The notes: generated by a model from the letters alone, not told the origin. 52,105 nt of DNA from JAJTHJ01 sp046316025 (GCA_046316025.1 JBKCXU010000088.1:1-52105), one strand, 5' to 3'. Positions 25,847-34,711 are shown, counted from the first letter of the stretch. A program made the numbers and translations.

Positions 25847-26121
25847 GTATCGATGTTGCTTGTACAAGGCTTGATTCACGCTGAAAGTGGAGGCGGGCAA
25901 CGCCAGCGACGCGGGCCGCTCACCGCGACGAAACGATACGGGGAGTTGCGCGCGAGGCAAAGCGGGAGTGCCGTCTTCATTGACACGGATCAGAGTAGGC
26001 CGCGCCAAACACGCTTTGGTTACTCGGAAAAGCGCAACGCCGCGCAGCGCGCGGCGTTGTTTTCCCGGCTTGCTGGTTGCGGCCGGCAGCGTGCCGGCCC
26101 GCAACCGGGATCGGGCGCCGC

Positions 26122-26724
26122 TCAAACCGGGCTCAGCACCATGGTCAGCGTGTCGTCGTAACTGTTGAACGGATACGTGTTGGGCATCGGCGCGCCGAGA
26201 TCGACGTGCGCCTTCAGATTACCGGTACCGCACAGCGTGGGGTCGGTGACCGCCACGCCCGCCGGCAGACTCGCCGTCTTGTTGTTGGCGCCGTCGTTGC
26301 CGGCCGTCAGATAGTTGACGTTGTTGGCGATGTTGGTGAGTCTGAGCGTGTAGGTAATGTCGGGCGTGCCGCCGGTCGGTGTGGTGCCGACCGGAGTCGT
26401 GTTGGGCGCCAGGCGCCAGTTGGTTCCGCTCAACGTATTGCCGGTCGAGACCTGCAAGGTCGTCGCGCCGCCCCAGGTGTCGACCACGCAGAAATTGGTC
26501 TTGCCGCCGACCGACGAGCCATTGAGCTCGGAGAAGGTCGAATTGGTCACAGTGAAGTCGCTGGCGCCGCGCACCTGAACCTGGCGATTGGTTTGCGGCC
26601 CGTTGGCCGTGACCTTGAACGTCGCCGTGGACGAGGTATCGCTGAGGAGACCGTCGGTTGCCGCCAGGGCGGGAAAGGCGGCTGCCAGGGCGATCGCGAT
26701 CATGCTTGTGCGGATGCTTTTCAT
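26122..26724 (-). CDS. Pilin-like subunit 1, probable major pilin
   Basis: The 200-residue protein has a signal peptide (cleavage near ALA, residue 21) and an extension containing the alternating strand ATFKVTA (about 34-40), well suited as a donor strand. The core has QVQVRGASDFTV, NFCVVD (Cys79), LCGTGNLKA (Cys165) and Y-D-DTLTMVLSP. It is the first gene of the operon and has the best ribosome site (AGAGGAA nine to fifteen bases before the ATG), both typical of a major pilin. It shares the same fold signature as subunits 2 and 3, so the three probably arose by duplication. Confidence 0.84.
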   Translation of the reverse strand: MKSIRTSMIAIALAAAFPALAATDGLLSDTSSTATFKVTANGPQTNRQVQVRGASDFTVTNSTFSELNGSSVGGKTNFCVVDTWGGATTLQVSTGNTLSGTNWRLAPNTTPVGTTPTGGTPDITYTLRLTNIANNVNYLTAGNDGANNKTASLPAGVAVTDPTLCGTGNLKAHVDLGAPMPNTYPFNSYDDTLTMVLSPV

Positions 26725-26828
26725 CTTATGTTTCCTCTTTCCTCTGATACTAGGATTACTCAATGTCGCGATTAGGGACGCGACCCTCCCTCTCAAAAAC
26801 CGAAGTGAATCTACCCTCGGCCAAGCAA

Positions 26829-26859
26829 CGGCGAAAGTGGACAAAGTCCGGCGAAAGTG
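26829..26859. promoter_or_regulatory. Direct repeats upstream of the pilus operon, candidate regulator site
   Basis: CGGCGAAAGTG occurs twice, at 26829-26839 and 26849-26859, with exactly 20 bases from start to start (about two helical turns). An overlapping inverted pair, CAAAGTC at 26842-26848 and GACTTTG at 26859-26865, adds dyad symmetry. The repeats lie 105-135 bases before the pilin 1 start in a 280-base AT-richer gap (26725-27004). No convincing -35/-10 pair was found there. Confidence 0.45.
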
Positions 26860-27004
26860 ACTTTGGTCGCATTGCGCGCGGTTACGTCCCCGCGTTCGAT
26901 GTTTTTGGTGTCTTGCATGATGTCGTTCCAACGCAAGAATCGCGGCGATTACTAAGAAAGACTATTGCATCGGAATCCCGCTCGCTGGCGAAGCCTGACA
27001 GGCT

Positions 27005-28075
27005 TCACAGCAGGATCGGCGCGACGTAACCGGTCATCTCCAGATAGCCGCGGCCAATGTCGTCGTCTTTTTCGTGGAGACGACTTGCGCCTTCCCAATA
27101 GACGGCGCCGGTGGTGGCGCGGCTGTCGAGCTCCTGGTCGGGCAGCAGCGGTTGCGTTGTAAAGATGCGGCTGCCGACGCGGACGCGCTGCGCCACCGGC
27201 CAGGTCGCGCGCGTGCGCGGCGAGGTCCAGGTTTGGATGGGTGTAAAGACCACCTCGTCCGGCGCAAACACCCGGGCCGTTTTGTCGCCCGCGGTACGCA
27301 GCGACGCATAGCCGAAATGCACCCTGCCGTCGCGCCGGCGCAACTGAAACGCGGTGAGCGCGCTGCCGTCGGCGAGATTCATGCCGATCCAGTCCCAGCC
27401 GGCAGTCTCGGCCTCGAGCAGCGTGCTCGACCACTCGTGGTCCAGCCAACCGCTGCCGGTCAGGCGCTGCGTGCGGCCGTCGCGCGTCAACTCGGCCTCG
27501 ACGCGCAACTGCGGCTGCGAGTAGTAGAAGCTGGCGTTGCGCGGTTGCGGACCCTTGCGCGAGTAGCCGGCGTCGCCCTGCAGCAACAGCGGTTGCGTCG
27601 GGGTGGCCGTCAGGCGCAGGGTGAAGCCGCGGGCGGCAATGGCGCTGACATAAGCGCCGCCCGCCTGCCGCCGCAGCCGCCATTCGTACAGCGATACGTC
27701 GGTGTCCTCGGTCGCTGCCTGGGCCAGGCCGAAGCCGGCGCGGGCGATGCGCTCGTCGTGCAGCAGGCTGCCGCGCGCCGGGTCGGCGATCGCGGCGTGG
27801 CCGATGATCAATTGGTTGGCGGCAAAGCCGCTCGGGTTGCCTTGCGCGATCGGCGGGCGGGTGCGGAAGAAGGTGATCTGAAATCCCAGTGGCGTCGGGC
27901 CGCCGTCGAGCCAGCCGGTGAGGTACCACCAGTCGGTGCGAAAGTCCGGATGCGCGCCGTGGTCGCGCGGAAAGACGAGCGGGCGCGGTTCGACTGCCGG
28001 GTAGTCGAAGCCGAAGCCGGCACGTGGCGCCGCGAGCGCCGCCGCGGCGGCGAGCAGCAGCGGGCGGCGGCGCAT
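27005..28075 (-). CDS. Lipocalin-like (AttH/carotenoid 1,2-hydratase-type) protein
   Basis: The 356-residue exported protein has a short signal (MRRRPLLLAAAAALAAPRAGFG) followed by the AttH-type two-lobed lipocalin-like fold: FPRDHGAHPDFRTDWWYLTGWL near 34-55, FQITFFRTRP near 64, GWLDHEWSSTLL near 212 and WDWIGMNLADGSALTAFQLR near 230. The D-H-G-A-H-P and TEWWYxTG-like motifs are strong family marks. Such proteins usually sit downstream of a LolD/FtsX-type ABC transporter and are thought to handle a lipophilic ligand. It starts two bases after the permease stop, so it is part of that operon. Carotenoid hydratase activity is not implied. Confidence 0.87.
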   Translation of the reverse strand: MRRRPLLLAAAAALAAPRAGFGFDYPAVEPRPLVFPRDHGAHPDFRTDWWYLTGWLDGGPTPLGFQITFFRTRPPIAQGNPSGFAANQLIIGHAAIADPARGSLLHDERIARAGFGLAQAATEDTDVSLYEWRLRRQAGGAYVSAIAARGFTLRLTATPTQPLLLQGDAGYSRKGPQPRNASFYYSQPQLRVEAELTRDGRTQRLTGSGWLDHEWSSTLLEAETAGWDWIGMNLADGSALTAFQLRRRDGRVHFGYASLRTAGDKTARVFAPDEVVFTPIQTWTSPRTRATWPVAQRVRVGSRIFTTQPLLPDQELDSRATTGAVYWEGASRLHEKDDDIGRGYLEMTGYVAPILL

Positions 28076-28077
28076 CG

Positions 28078-30612
28078 CTACCAGTCCTCTTTCACCGCGC
28101 GCACCGCGTCGCCGGCGACGGCGCGCCGCCCGGCCAGCACCGCGGTCGCCGTGGCGGCGGCCAGCAGCGCGGCCATCAGCGCGGCCACCGTCGCCACGGG
28201 CACCCTGAAGTCCATCGTCCAGTAAAACGACTGCGGGTTGACCACCTTGACCAGCACCAGCGCCACCGCCAGCCCGGTCGCCAGTCCCGTGCCGAGCGCC
28301 AGCACCGTGATCCACAGACCTTCGAGCGCCAGCAGCCGCAGCACCTGGCCGCGCGTCAGGCCCAGATGGCGCAGCATGCCGAACTCGCGCCGCCGCGCGA
28401 TCGCCTGCGCCGAAAACGTCGCCGCGATACCGACCAGCCCGATGACAATGGCCGCCACCTGCAACACGTAGGTCACGGCAAAGCTGCGGTCGAACACCTG
28501 CAAGCTGATCTGCCGGATCTCGCCCGGCTCGAGAAACTCCGTCGTCGCCGCCGCGTCCAGTTGCGCTCGCAGCTCCGCTGCCACCGGCGCGGCGCGGGCG
28601 CCGGGGACCAGCCACAGCGCCGCGTCGGTCAGCGTGGTGTCGCCGCTGGCGCGCTGGTAGTCGGTGAGGCGTAGCGCGATCGCGCCGAACTGCCGCGCGT
28701 AGTCGCGCCACACGCCGGCCACGGTGAAGGGATGCGCCCGGCCGGCCAGCGGCAGCGATACCACCTGGCCCACCTGCCAGCCGTAGATTTCGACGATCGC
28801 TTCGGTGATCCAGATCGGCGGCGGCGCGTTCTCGGCGGGCAGGCGCGCCGGTCCAAGCAGCGGCAGTTCGCGCCCGGGGTCGGCTGCGGCAAAAGGTCGG
28901 GCCACCAGCACCACCTGCGCGCGCGCCGGGTCGAGCACGATGCGCGCGTAACGCGAGAACTCGGCGCGCGCCACCGCCGGGTGCTCGCGCAGCCGTTGCA
29001 GGTCGGCCGGCGACAAGGTCGCCGCGGTACTGGCGAGCGCCACGCGCACGTACAGGTCGGCCGGCAGCACACGCTCCAGCCACTGGTCGACCGAGGTGCG
29101 AAAGCTCGCCACCATCGTCGCCATGGCGATCATCAGGGCGAAGCTGGCGACGATGCCGGCCATGCCGATGGCGGCAAAGCTCGGCGCCTGCGCCACCCGG
29201 GCCAGGGCCAGCCAGACGAGCGGGGCGCGCGCCGTTGCGTCGGCACGGCGCGCCAGCGGCGCACTTGCCGCCAGCGCCAGCCGCGGCTGCAACGAGGTCG
29301 CGCCGATCAGCAATGCGGCAATCGCCAGATAGCCACCCACCGGGATGCCGTTCCACGGCGGCGCGGCGAGCAGCAGCACCGCGGCGGCCACCAGGGCCAG
29401 CCCCGGCCAGGGGGCGCCGAGCGGCTTGAAGGCGTCTTCCTCGGTGCCGGGCTTGAGCGCCAGCGCCGGCGGCGTCATTGCCGCGTCGCGCGCCGGCAGC
29501 CAACTGCCGACCACCGCTGCGCCGATCCCGAGCAGGGCGAAGCCTGCCAGCGGCAGCGGCTCGATCCGCAACTGCGGTCGCGTGCCGGAGAAAAAACCGC
29601 TGCCCAGGTCGCCGCCCAGCAACTGCAAAGCCGCGGCGGCCACCGCCGCACTGAGCGCCACCCCGAGCGCGGCGCCGAGCACCCCGGCCAAGACCGCTTC
29701 GCCGACCAGCAGCCGTTGCAACTGCCCGCGGGTGACCCCGGCCACGCGCAGGTAGGCAAGCTGGGTCCGCCGCGCCAGTGTGGCCTGCGCTTGCAGCGAG
29801 AACACGAGAAACGCGCCGGTGAACAGCGCCACCAGCGCCAGCACGTTCAGGTTCACGCGGTAGGCGCGCGACAAGTTCGACACGCGAGTGGTTTCCGCAT
29901 CGGCCGAGACGAGCGATACGCCGGCGGGCAGCTCGAGCTGCGGCGCCAGCGACTCGGCCGTGGTGCCGGGCCGCAGCTTCAACTCGATCCGCGTCAGCCG
30001 GCCCAGCCGGTCGAGCCGCCACTGCGCGTGGCCGAGATCCATCACCGCGAGCAGCTGGTTCTCGCGTGCGTTGGGCAGCGTGCCGGCCACCGGCAGATCG
30101 ACCTTCTGCGCGCCGACCTGGACGGTCAGCGTATCTCCCGGCGCGAGCTTCAGCCGCTGCAAGGCCGCCGGCGACAGAAACACGCCGTCGCCCAGCAGTG
30201 CGAAGCGCGCATCGGCATCGTCGCGTGGCCGGCCGATCAGCGCCGGCGCCAGCGGCGCCGCGCGGAACACATCGACCCCGGTCACTTGCAGGATCGGCGG
30301 ACGCGTGTCCGCCGTGCCGAGCACCGGCAGATCGACCTCCAGCAGCGGGTTGGCGAGTTCCACATCCGGGTGCGCGGCGGCACGCGCGAACACCTGCTCG
30401 TCGAAGCCCGTGCGCGGCCCGGTGATGCTCGCGTCCGACTGCCCGGTCACCGAGCGCACGGCCGCCGAGAACTCCGCCAGCGCTGCCGTGTTGATCAGGT
30501 GCACCGCGTAGCCCAGGGCGACGCCCACGGCGATCGCCACGACGCCGACCGCCGCGCGCAGCTTGTGCTGGCGCGCGTAGCCGGCGATGACGTGCCACCA
30601 GAGCCAGGTCAT
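28078..30612 (-). CDS. FtsX/LolC-type ABC transporter permease
   Basis: The 844-residue permease has an N-terminal helix (VGVVAIAVGVALGYAVHL), a periplasmic domain, then membrane blocks with VNLNVLALVALFTGAFLVFSLQAQ near 255 and the repeated FtsX coupling region ATLARRTQLAYLRVAGVTRGQLQRLL. A second set follows near the C-terminus (AQAIARRREFGMLRHLGLTRGQVLRLLALEGLW, about 735-765). It should pair with an ATPase of the LolD/YbbA type. The matching ATPase gene (32798-33454) is on the same strand but 2.2 kb upstream, with an S9 peptidase gene on the other strand between them. The lipocalin-like gene follows two bases later. Confidence 0.9.
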   Translation of the reverse strand: MTWLWWHVIAGYARQHKLRAAVGVVAIAVGVALGYAVHLINTAALAEFSAAVRSVTGQSDASITGPRTGFDEQVFARAAAHPDVELANPLLEVDLPVLGTADTRPPILQVTGVDVFRAAPLAPALIGRPRDDADARFALLGDGVFLSPAALQRLKLAPGDTLTVQVGAQKVDLPVAGTLPNARENQLLAVMDLGHAQWRLDRLGRLTRIELKLRPGTTAESLAPQLELPAGVSLVSADAETTRVSNLSRAYRVNLNVLALVALFTGAFLVFSLQAQATLARRTQLAYLRVAGVTRGQLQRLLVGEAVLAGVLGAALGVALSAAVAAAALQLLGGDLGSGFFSGTRPQLRIEPLPLAGFALLGIGAAVVGSWLPARDAAMTPPALALKPGTEEDAFKPLGAPWPGLALVAAAVLLLAAPPWNGIPVGGYLAIAALLIGATSLQPRLALAASAPLARRADATARAPLVWLALARVAQAPSFAAIGMAGIVASFALMIAMATMVASFRTSVDQWLERVLPADLYVRVALASTAATLSPADLQRLREHPAVARAEFSRYARIVLDPARAQVVLVARPFAAADPGRELPLLGPARLPAENAPPPIWITEAIVEIYGWQVGQVVSLPLAGRAHPFTVAGVWRDYARQFGAIALRLTDYQRASGDTTLTDAALWLVPGARAAPVAAELRAQLDAAATTEFLEPGEIRQISLQVFDRSFAVTYVLQVAAIVIGLVGIAATFSAQAIARRREFGMLRHLGLTRGQVLRLLALEGLWITVLALGTGLATGLAVALVLVKVVNPQSFYWTMDFRVPVATVAALMAALLAAATATAVLAGRRAVAGDAVRAVKEDW

Positions 30613-30772
30613 ATGGAAGTGGTATCGATTCGTTCTGTTGAGTAGTGTTTGTCGTGTTGGTGCCGGGCAGCGGCGACTGCTACTGTCACAACATTTGCGC
30701 TGGAAAAAGAGCTGTTTGCCCGGACGGCGTTCTAATGTTGGCTGGAGTTCGTCCTACACGACGGAGTCTTTC

Positions 30773-32782
30773 ATGAAATTCACCTGTCGCCTGTTGCTGG
30801 CCGTATCGTTGGCCGTCGCCATGGTCGGCGTCCGTGCACAGCTGCTACCGCCCGCGGCGTTTTTCCGCAACCCGGCATTCGCCAGTGCGAGCCTTTCGCC
30901 GGATGGGAAGTTGATCGCCGCACTGGTGCCGGGCGCTTCGGGCCGCCTTGTGCTGGCGGTGTTCGACCCCGCCGACTTTTCCAAGTCGCGGATTGTCGCG
31001 GCGCTTGCGGACGCCGATGTCGGGCGCTTGCGCTGGGTGAGCGATCGGCGGCTCGTGTTTTCGGCGATCGACCTCGCGTCCGGCGGCGGCGAGCAGGATG
31101 CCCCCGGGCTGTATGCAGTCGATGCCGATGGATCGGACTTTCGTCAATTGGCGGATCGAAACTGGCGCGGCTTCGTCACCGGAGGGCGCTCTTTGTCTGA
31201 TCGCTCTCTGCCTTGGTATACGTTCTTTGAAGGCACGACGCGCTCCCGGACCAACGACGACATTTTCGTGACCCAGGTCCCGTACGACAGACTCTCCGCC
31301 CGGCCGGGGCGCGAGGCGCCGAGCACAGCGCTTTTTCGGCTGAACACGCGGGCCGTTCGCTTGACCTCGCTCTCCGCCTCGTCTTCCGGTTCGGTCCACT
31401 GGGGGTTCGACGCCAACGACCAGCCGCGCGTGATGGTCGTCGACAAGGAGGGACGGACCACCATTCATTACCGCGACCCCGACGCCGACAAGTGGCGCGA
31501 AGTCGCGCAGGCGGCCTCGGTGAGTGGTGCCTCGTTCCGCGTGCTTGCGCTGCGCGACGGCAGCACCGCCATCGTGTGGGCCAGGCGCGGCGGCGGCGAT
31601 ACGAGTGCACTGTATCTGCTTGATGCTGCCCGCGGTGTCTTCGACGAGCAGCCGCTGGTGTCGGTCCGCGGGTTCGACTTCAGCGGCTCGATCCTGCTCG
31701 ATCCGGGCGAGGACAACCGGCTGCTCGGAATGCACTTCGAAAGTGACGCCCCTGGCACCGTCTGGCTCCACCCCGGATGGCGGGAGGTGCAGGCAGCCAT
31801 CGACGCCGCCTTGCCCGGCCGGGCGAACCGCTTGCACATCGCGGCGCGGCCGCAGGCGCCGTACGTCCTTGTCGAATCGGCATCCGATACGCAGCCGCCG
31901 GTGTTCTACCTTTACGACAGCAAGGAGCGGCGGCTTACTCAAATCGCGAAGTCGTTTCCAGAAATCGATCCGGCCCAAATGGCCCGAACCCGCTTTGTTA
32001 GATTCAAGGCGCGGGACGGCATGGAGATTCCGATGTACGTCACGGCGCCGCGCGGTGCCGAAGGCAAGAAGCTGCCGACCGTGGTTCTGGTACATGGCGG
32101 TCCGCACCTGCGGGGCCATCACTGGACCTGGGAGCCGGAAAGCCAGTTCCTCGCTTCGCGCGGCTATCTGGTTCTGCGACCGGATTTCCGCGGCAGCACG
32201 GGGTACGGCTTCAAGCACTTCCAGGCGGGCTGGAAACAATGGGGCTTGGCGATGCAGGACGACCTGGCCGACGCGGCCCGTTGGGCCATCGCCGAAGGCA
32301 TCGGCGATCCGCAGCGCATCTGCATTGCCGGCGCCAGCTACGGGGGCTACGCGGCGATGATGGGTTTGGCCAAGGACGGCGATCTGTTCCGCTGCGGCGT
32401 CAATTGGGTCGGTGTCACCGATCTGGAGTTGATGTTCACTGCCAATTGGACCGACGTGACCGAAAGTGCGCGCCGCTACAGCCTGGCCGTAACGCTGGGC
32501 GATCCGAACCAGGATGCAAGGCAATTGCGAGAAACCTCGCCGGTGAATCTCACTCAGCAGATTCGCGGCCCGGTTCTGCTTGCCTACGGCGCGGCCGACC
32601 TGCGCGTGCCAATCGAGCACGGCCGCAAGTTCCGCAGCAAGCTCGCGGAGACCAACAAGGACGTCGAGTGGGTCGTCTACGGCGACGAAGGCCATGGCTG
32701 GGTCAAGCTCGAAAACCGCGTCGACTTCTGGACGCGGGTTGAGAAGTTCCTAGACCGCAACATCGGCAGTGGGGCCAAGTGA
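30773..32782 (+). CDS. Exported S9-family prolyl oligopeptidase-type peptidase
   Basis: The 669-residue serine peptidase has a signal peptide (MKFTCRLLLAVSLAVAMVGVRAQ), a beta-propeller-like N-terminal part (WD/SPDGKLIAAL-type repeats, about 40-390) and an alpha/beta-hydrolase domain (about 400-669). The predicted catalytic triad is Ser522 in GASYGGYAAMMG, Asp609 in YGAADLRVP and His641 in DEGHGW, all intact. Members act as dipeptidyl or acylaminoacyl peptidases on short peptides. GGAG six bases before ATG 30773 supports the start. The gene is inverted inside an ABC transporter locus, and its base composition looks less extreme in G/C than its neighbours. This suggests later insertion. Confidence 0.92.
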   Translation: MKFTCRLLLAVSLAVAMVGVRAQLLPPAAFFRNPAFASASLSPDGKLIAALVPGASGRLVLAVFDPADFSKSRIVAALADADVGRLRWVSDRRLVFSAIDLASGGGEQDAPGLYAVDADGSDFRQLADRNWRGFVTGGRSLSDRSLPWYTFFEGTTRSRTNDDIFVTQVPYDRLSARPGREAPSTALFRLNTRAVRLTSLSASSSGSVHWGFDANDQPRVMVVDKEGRTTIHYRDPDADKWREVAQAASVSGASFRVLALRDGSTAIVWARRGGGDTSALYLLDAARGVFDEQPLVSVRGFDFSGSILLDPGEDNRLLGMHFESDAPGTVWLHPGWREVQAAIDAALPGRANRLHIAARPQAPYVLVESASDTQPPVFYLYDSKERRLTQIAKSFPEIDPAQMARTRFVRFKARDGMEIPMYVTAPRGAEGKKLPTVVLVHGGPHLRGHHWTWEPESQFLASRGYLVLRPDFRGSTGYGFKHFQAGWKQWGLAMQDDLADAARWAIAEGIGDPQRICIAGASYGGYAAMMGLAKDGDLFRCGVNWVGVTDLELMFTANWTDVTESARRYSLAVTLGDPNQDARQLRETSPVNLTQQIRGPVLLAYGAADLRVPIEHGRKFRSKLAETNKDVEWVVYGDEGHGWVKLENRVDFWTRVEKFLDRNIGSGAK

Positions 32783-32797
32783 CGCGGCTGGAGGCGG

Positions 32798-33454
32798 TCA
32801 GTCCGCTGCCAGCCGCCCATGCGCCAGCACCAGCATGCGGTCGGCGCTGGCCGCTGCGGCCTGCGAGTGGGTGACCAGCACGCCGGCCGCGCCCTGGTGG
32901 CGCACCGCGCCGGCCAGTAGGTCGAGCACGCCGCCGGCGGTGTCGGGGTCGAGATTGCCGGTGGGCTCGTCGGCCAGCACCAGCGCCGGGCGGTGCGCCA
33001 GGGCGCGCGCCACGGCGATCCGCTGCAACTCGCCGCCCGACAGTTCGCGCGGCAGCGCATCGCCCCGGTCGGCCAGACCCACGGCCGCCAGCAGCTCGGC
33101 GGCGCGGGCGCGGCGGGCATCCGGTGCGGCTCCGAGCAAAGCCAGCGGCAACTGCACATTCTGGGCGGCGGTCAGGTGCGGCAGGATGTGGAACGACTGG
33201 AACACGAAGCCCAGCTTCTCGCGCCGCAGCCGCGTGCGGCCGTCGTCGTCGAGCGCTTCGAGTGCGACGCCGCCGATGCGGATCGAGCCTGCGTCGGCGT
33301 CGTCCAGCCCGGCGATCAGATTGAGCAGCGTGCTCTTGCCCGAGCCGGATTCGCCGACGACAGCGACCCACTCGCCGGCGCGCACGTCGAACGAGAGGTC
33401 GTCGAGCACGCGCCGCGCGCCGTAGAGCTTGGTGAGACCTGCGATGGCAAGCAT
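32798..33454 (-). CDS. ABC transporter ATP-binding protein (LolD/YbbA-like)
   Basis: The 218-residue ATPase has Walker A VGESGSGKSTLLN (about 34-46), Q-loop FVFQSFHILPHLTAAQNVQLPL (about 84-105), signature LSGGELQRIAVARALAHRP (about 138-156) and Walker B LVLADEPTGNLD (about 158-169). The FQSFHLLP and GNLD features are typical of MacB/LolD/YbbA-class ATPases that drive FtsX-type permeases. The likely partner is the permease at 28078-30612, now separated by the S9 peptidase gene. It begins 39 bases from the divergent threonine ammonia-lyase gene, across a 27-base palindrome. Confidence 0.93.
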   Translation of the reverse strand: MLAIAGLTKLYGARRVLDDLSFDVRAGEWVAVVGESGSGKSTLLNLIAGLDDADAGSIRIGGVALEALDDDGRTRLRREKLGFVFQSFHILPHLTAAQNVQLPLALLGAAPDARRARAAELLAAVGLADRGDALPRELSGGELQRIAVARALAHRPALVLADEPTGNLDPDTAGGVLDLLAGAVRHQGAAGVLVTHSQAAAASADRMLVLAHGRLAAD

Positions 33455-33459
33455 CGGAT

Positions 33460-33486
33460 CATTCTACGGAGCGGCTCCGTAGAATG
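33460..33486. promoter_or_regulatory. 27-base perfect palindrome in a divergent promoter
   Basis: The 13-base arm CATTCTACGGAGC (33460-33472) is repeated exactly inverted at 33474-33486 around one central base. It fills the 39-base gap between the divergent ATPase and threonine ammonia-lyase genes. Each arm contains TAGAAT (a 5/6 match to a -10 box) pointing outwards, at 33480-33485 on the plus strand and 33461-33466 on the minus strand. It may be a shared operator, paired -10 elements, or both. Confidence 0.6.
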
Positions 33487-33493
33487 CTGCGCC

Positions 33494-34711
33494 ATGCCGC
33501 GCCCCGAAGTCACACTCGACGACATCCGTGCCGCCGCCGCGCGCATCGCCGGCCAGGTGGAAACCACACCCTGCCTGCCCTCGCGCACGCTGTCGCAGAT
33601 CGTCGGCGCCGAGGTGTTCCTCAAGTTCGAGAACCTGCAATTCACCGCCAGTTTCAAGGAGCGCGGCGCGCTGAACAAGCTCGCCCAGTTGACTGCGGAG
33701 CAGCGCGCGCAGGGCGTAATCGCGGTGTCCGCCGGCAACCACGCGCAAGGGGTGGCGTACCACGCGCAGCGGCTCGGCATCCCGGCGATGATCGTGATGC
33801 CCAAGTTCACGCCGATGGTCAAGGTCGAGCGCACGCGCGGCTTTGGCGCGGAGATCGTGCTCGTGGGCGACACGCTGGACGACGCGCGCGAGGAAGCGCT
33901 GCGCATCGGCGCGGTGCGCGCACTCACCTTGGTGCACCCCTACGACGATGCGGACGTGATCGCCGGCCAGGGCACCGTCGCGCTGGAGATGCTGGCGCAG
34001 CAACCGCAGATCGACACCCTGGTCGTTGCCGTTGGCGGCGGCGGGCTGATCGCCGGCATCGCCACCGCGGCGCGCGCGTTGCGGCCGGACATTGCGGTCT
34101 ACGGCGTGCAGACCGATCGCTTTCCGTCGATGTATGCGGCGTTCAAGGGCGTGGATCGGCCGAGCCAGAACGCCTCGCTCGCCGAAGGCATTGCCGTCAA
34201 GACGCCGGGGCGGATCACGCAGGCCATCGTGCGCGAGTGCGTGGCCGACGTGCTGCTGGTCACCGAAGGCGACATCGAGCAGTCGATCCTGATGCTGCTG
34301 GAGATCGAGAAGACCGTGGTCGAAGGCGCGGGTGCTGCTGGCCTGGCGGCGTTGCTCGCTCACCGCGAGCGCTTTGCCGGTCGCCGCGTCGGCGTGGTGC
34401 TCTGCGGCGGCAACATCGACCCGATGATGCTGGCCGACATCATCGAGCGCGGCATGGTGCGCGCCGGGCGGCTGGCGCGCATCCGCGTCGACATCCGCGA
34501 CGTGCCGGGCGAACTGGCGCGCACCGCGACGGTGGTGGCGCGCGCCGGCGCCAACGTCGAAGAGGTCGCCCACCAGCGCGCGTTTACGGCCTTGCCGGCG
34601 CAAAACGCGCAGCTCGAAATGGTGTTGCAAACGCGCGGGCCGGAGCACATCGAGCAGGTGCTGGCCGAGTTGCGTGCGGCCGGCCTGCCGGCGCAAATCG
34701 ACTCGTATTGA
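33494..34711 (+). CDS. ilvA: Threonine ammonia-lyase with C-terminal ACT domain
   Basis: This PLP enzyme deaminates threonine to 2-oxobutanoate, the first step towards isoleucine. The 405-residue product carries the PLP-lysine motif in TASFKERGALNKL (about 51-63), SAGNHAQGVAYHA (about 80-92), the phosphate-binding VAVGGGGLIAG (about 178-188), and a single ACT domain at the C-terminus (IRVDIRDVPGELARTATVVARAGANVEEV, about 330-360). A single ACT domain and this length match the shorter, TdcB/IlvA1-like class rather than the 500-residue two-ACT biosynthetic form. No Shine-Dalgarno lies just before the ATG, and the -10-like box ends nine bases upstream, so translation may be near-leaderless. Confidence 0.92.
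   Translation: MPRPEVTLDDIRAAAARIAGQVETTPCLPSRTLSQIVGAEVFLKFENLQFTASFKERGALNKLAQLTAEQRAQGVIAVSAGNHAQGVAYHAQRLGIPAMIVMPKFTPMVKVERTRGFGAEIVLVGDTLDDAREEALRIGAVRALTLVHPYDDADVIAGQGTVALEMLAQQPQIDTLVVAVGGGGLIAGIATAARALRPDIAVYGVQTDRFPSMYAAFKGVDRPSQNASLAEGIAVKTPGRITQAIVRECVADVLLVTEGDIEQSILMLLEIEKTVVEGAGAAGLAALLAHRERFAGRRVGVVLCGGNIDPMMLADIIERGMVRAGRLARIRVDIRDVPGELARTATVVARAGANVEEVAHQRAFTALPAQNAQLEMVLQTRGPEHIEQVLAELRAAGLPAQIDSY

Noticed and set aside
27005..30598. Single 1197-codon frame that looks like a permease-lipocalin fusion
   Set aside because: The first two thirds are an out-of-frame shadow of the permease. The true permease frame ends at 28078 and the lipocalin-like gene starts at 28075.
30613..30772. 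Strong promoter for the S9 peptidase gene
   Set aside because: A TCTAAT box at 30731-30736 is present, but no -35 box at a usable distance was found, so it was not listed as a promoter.
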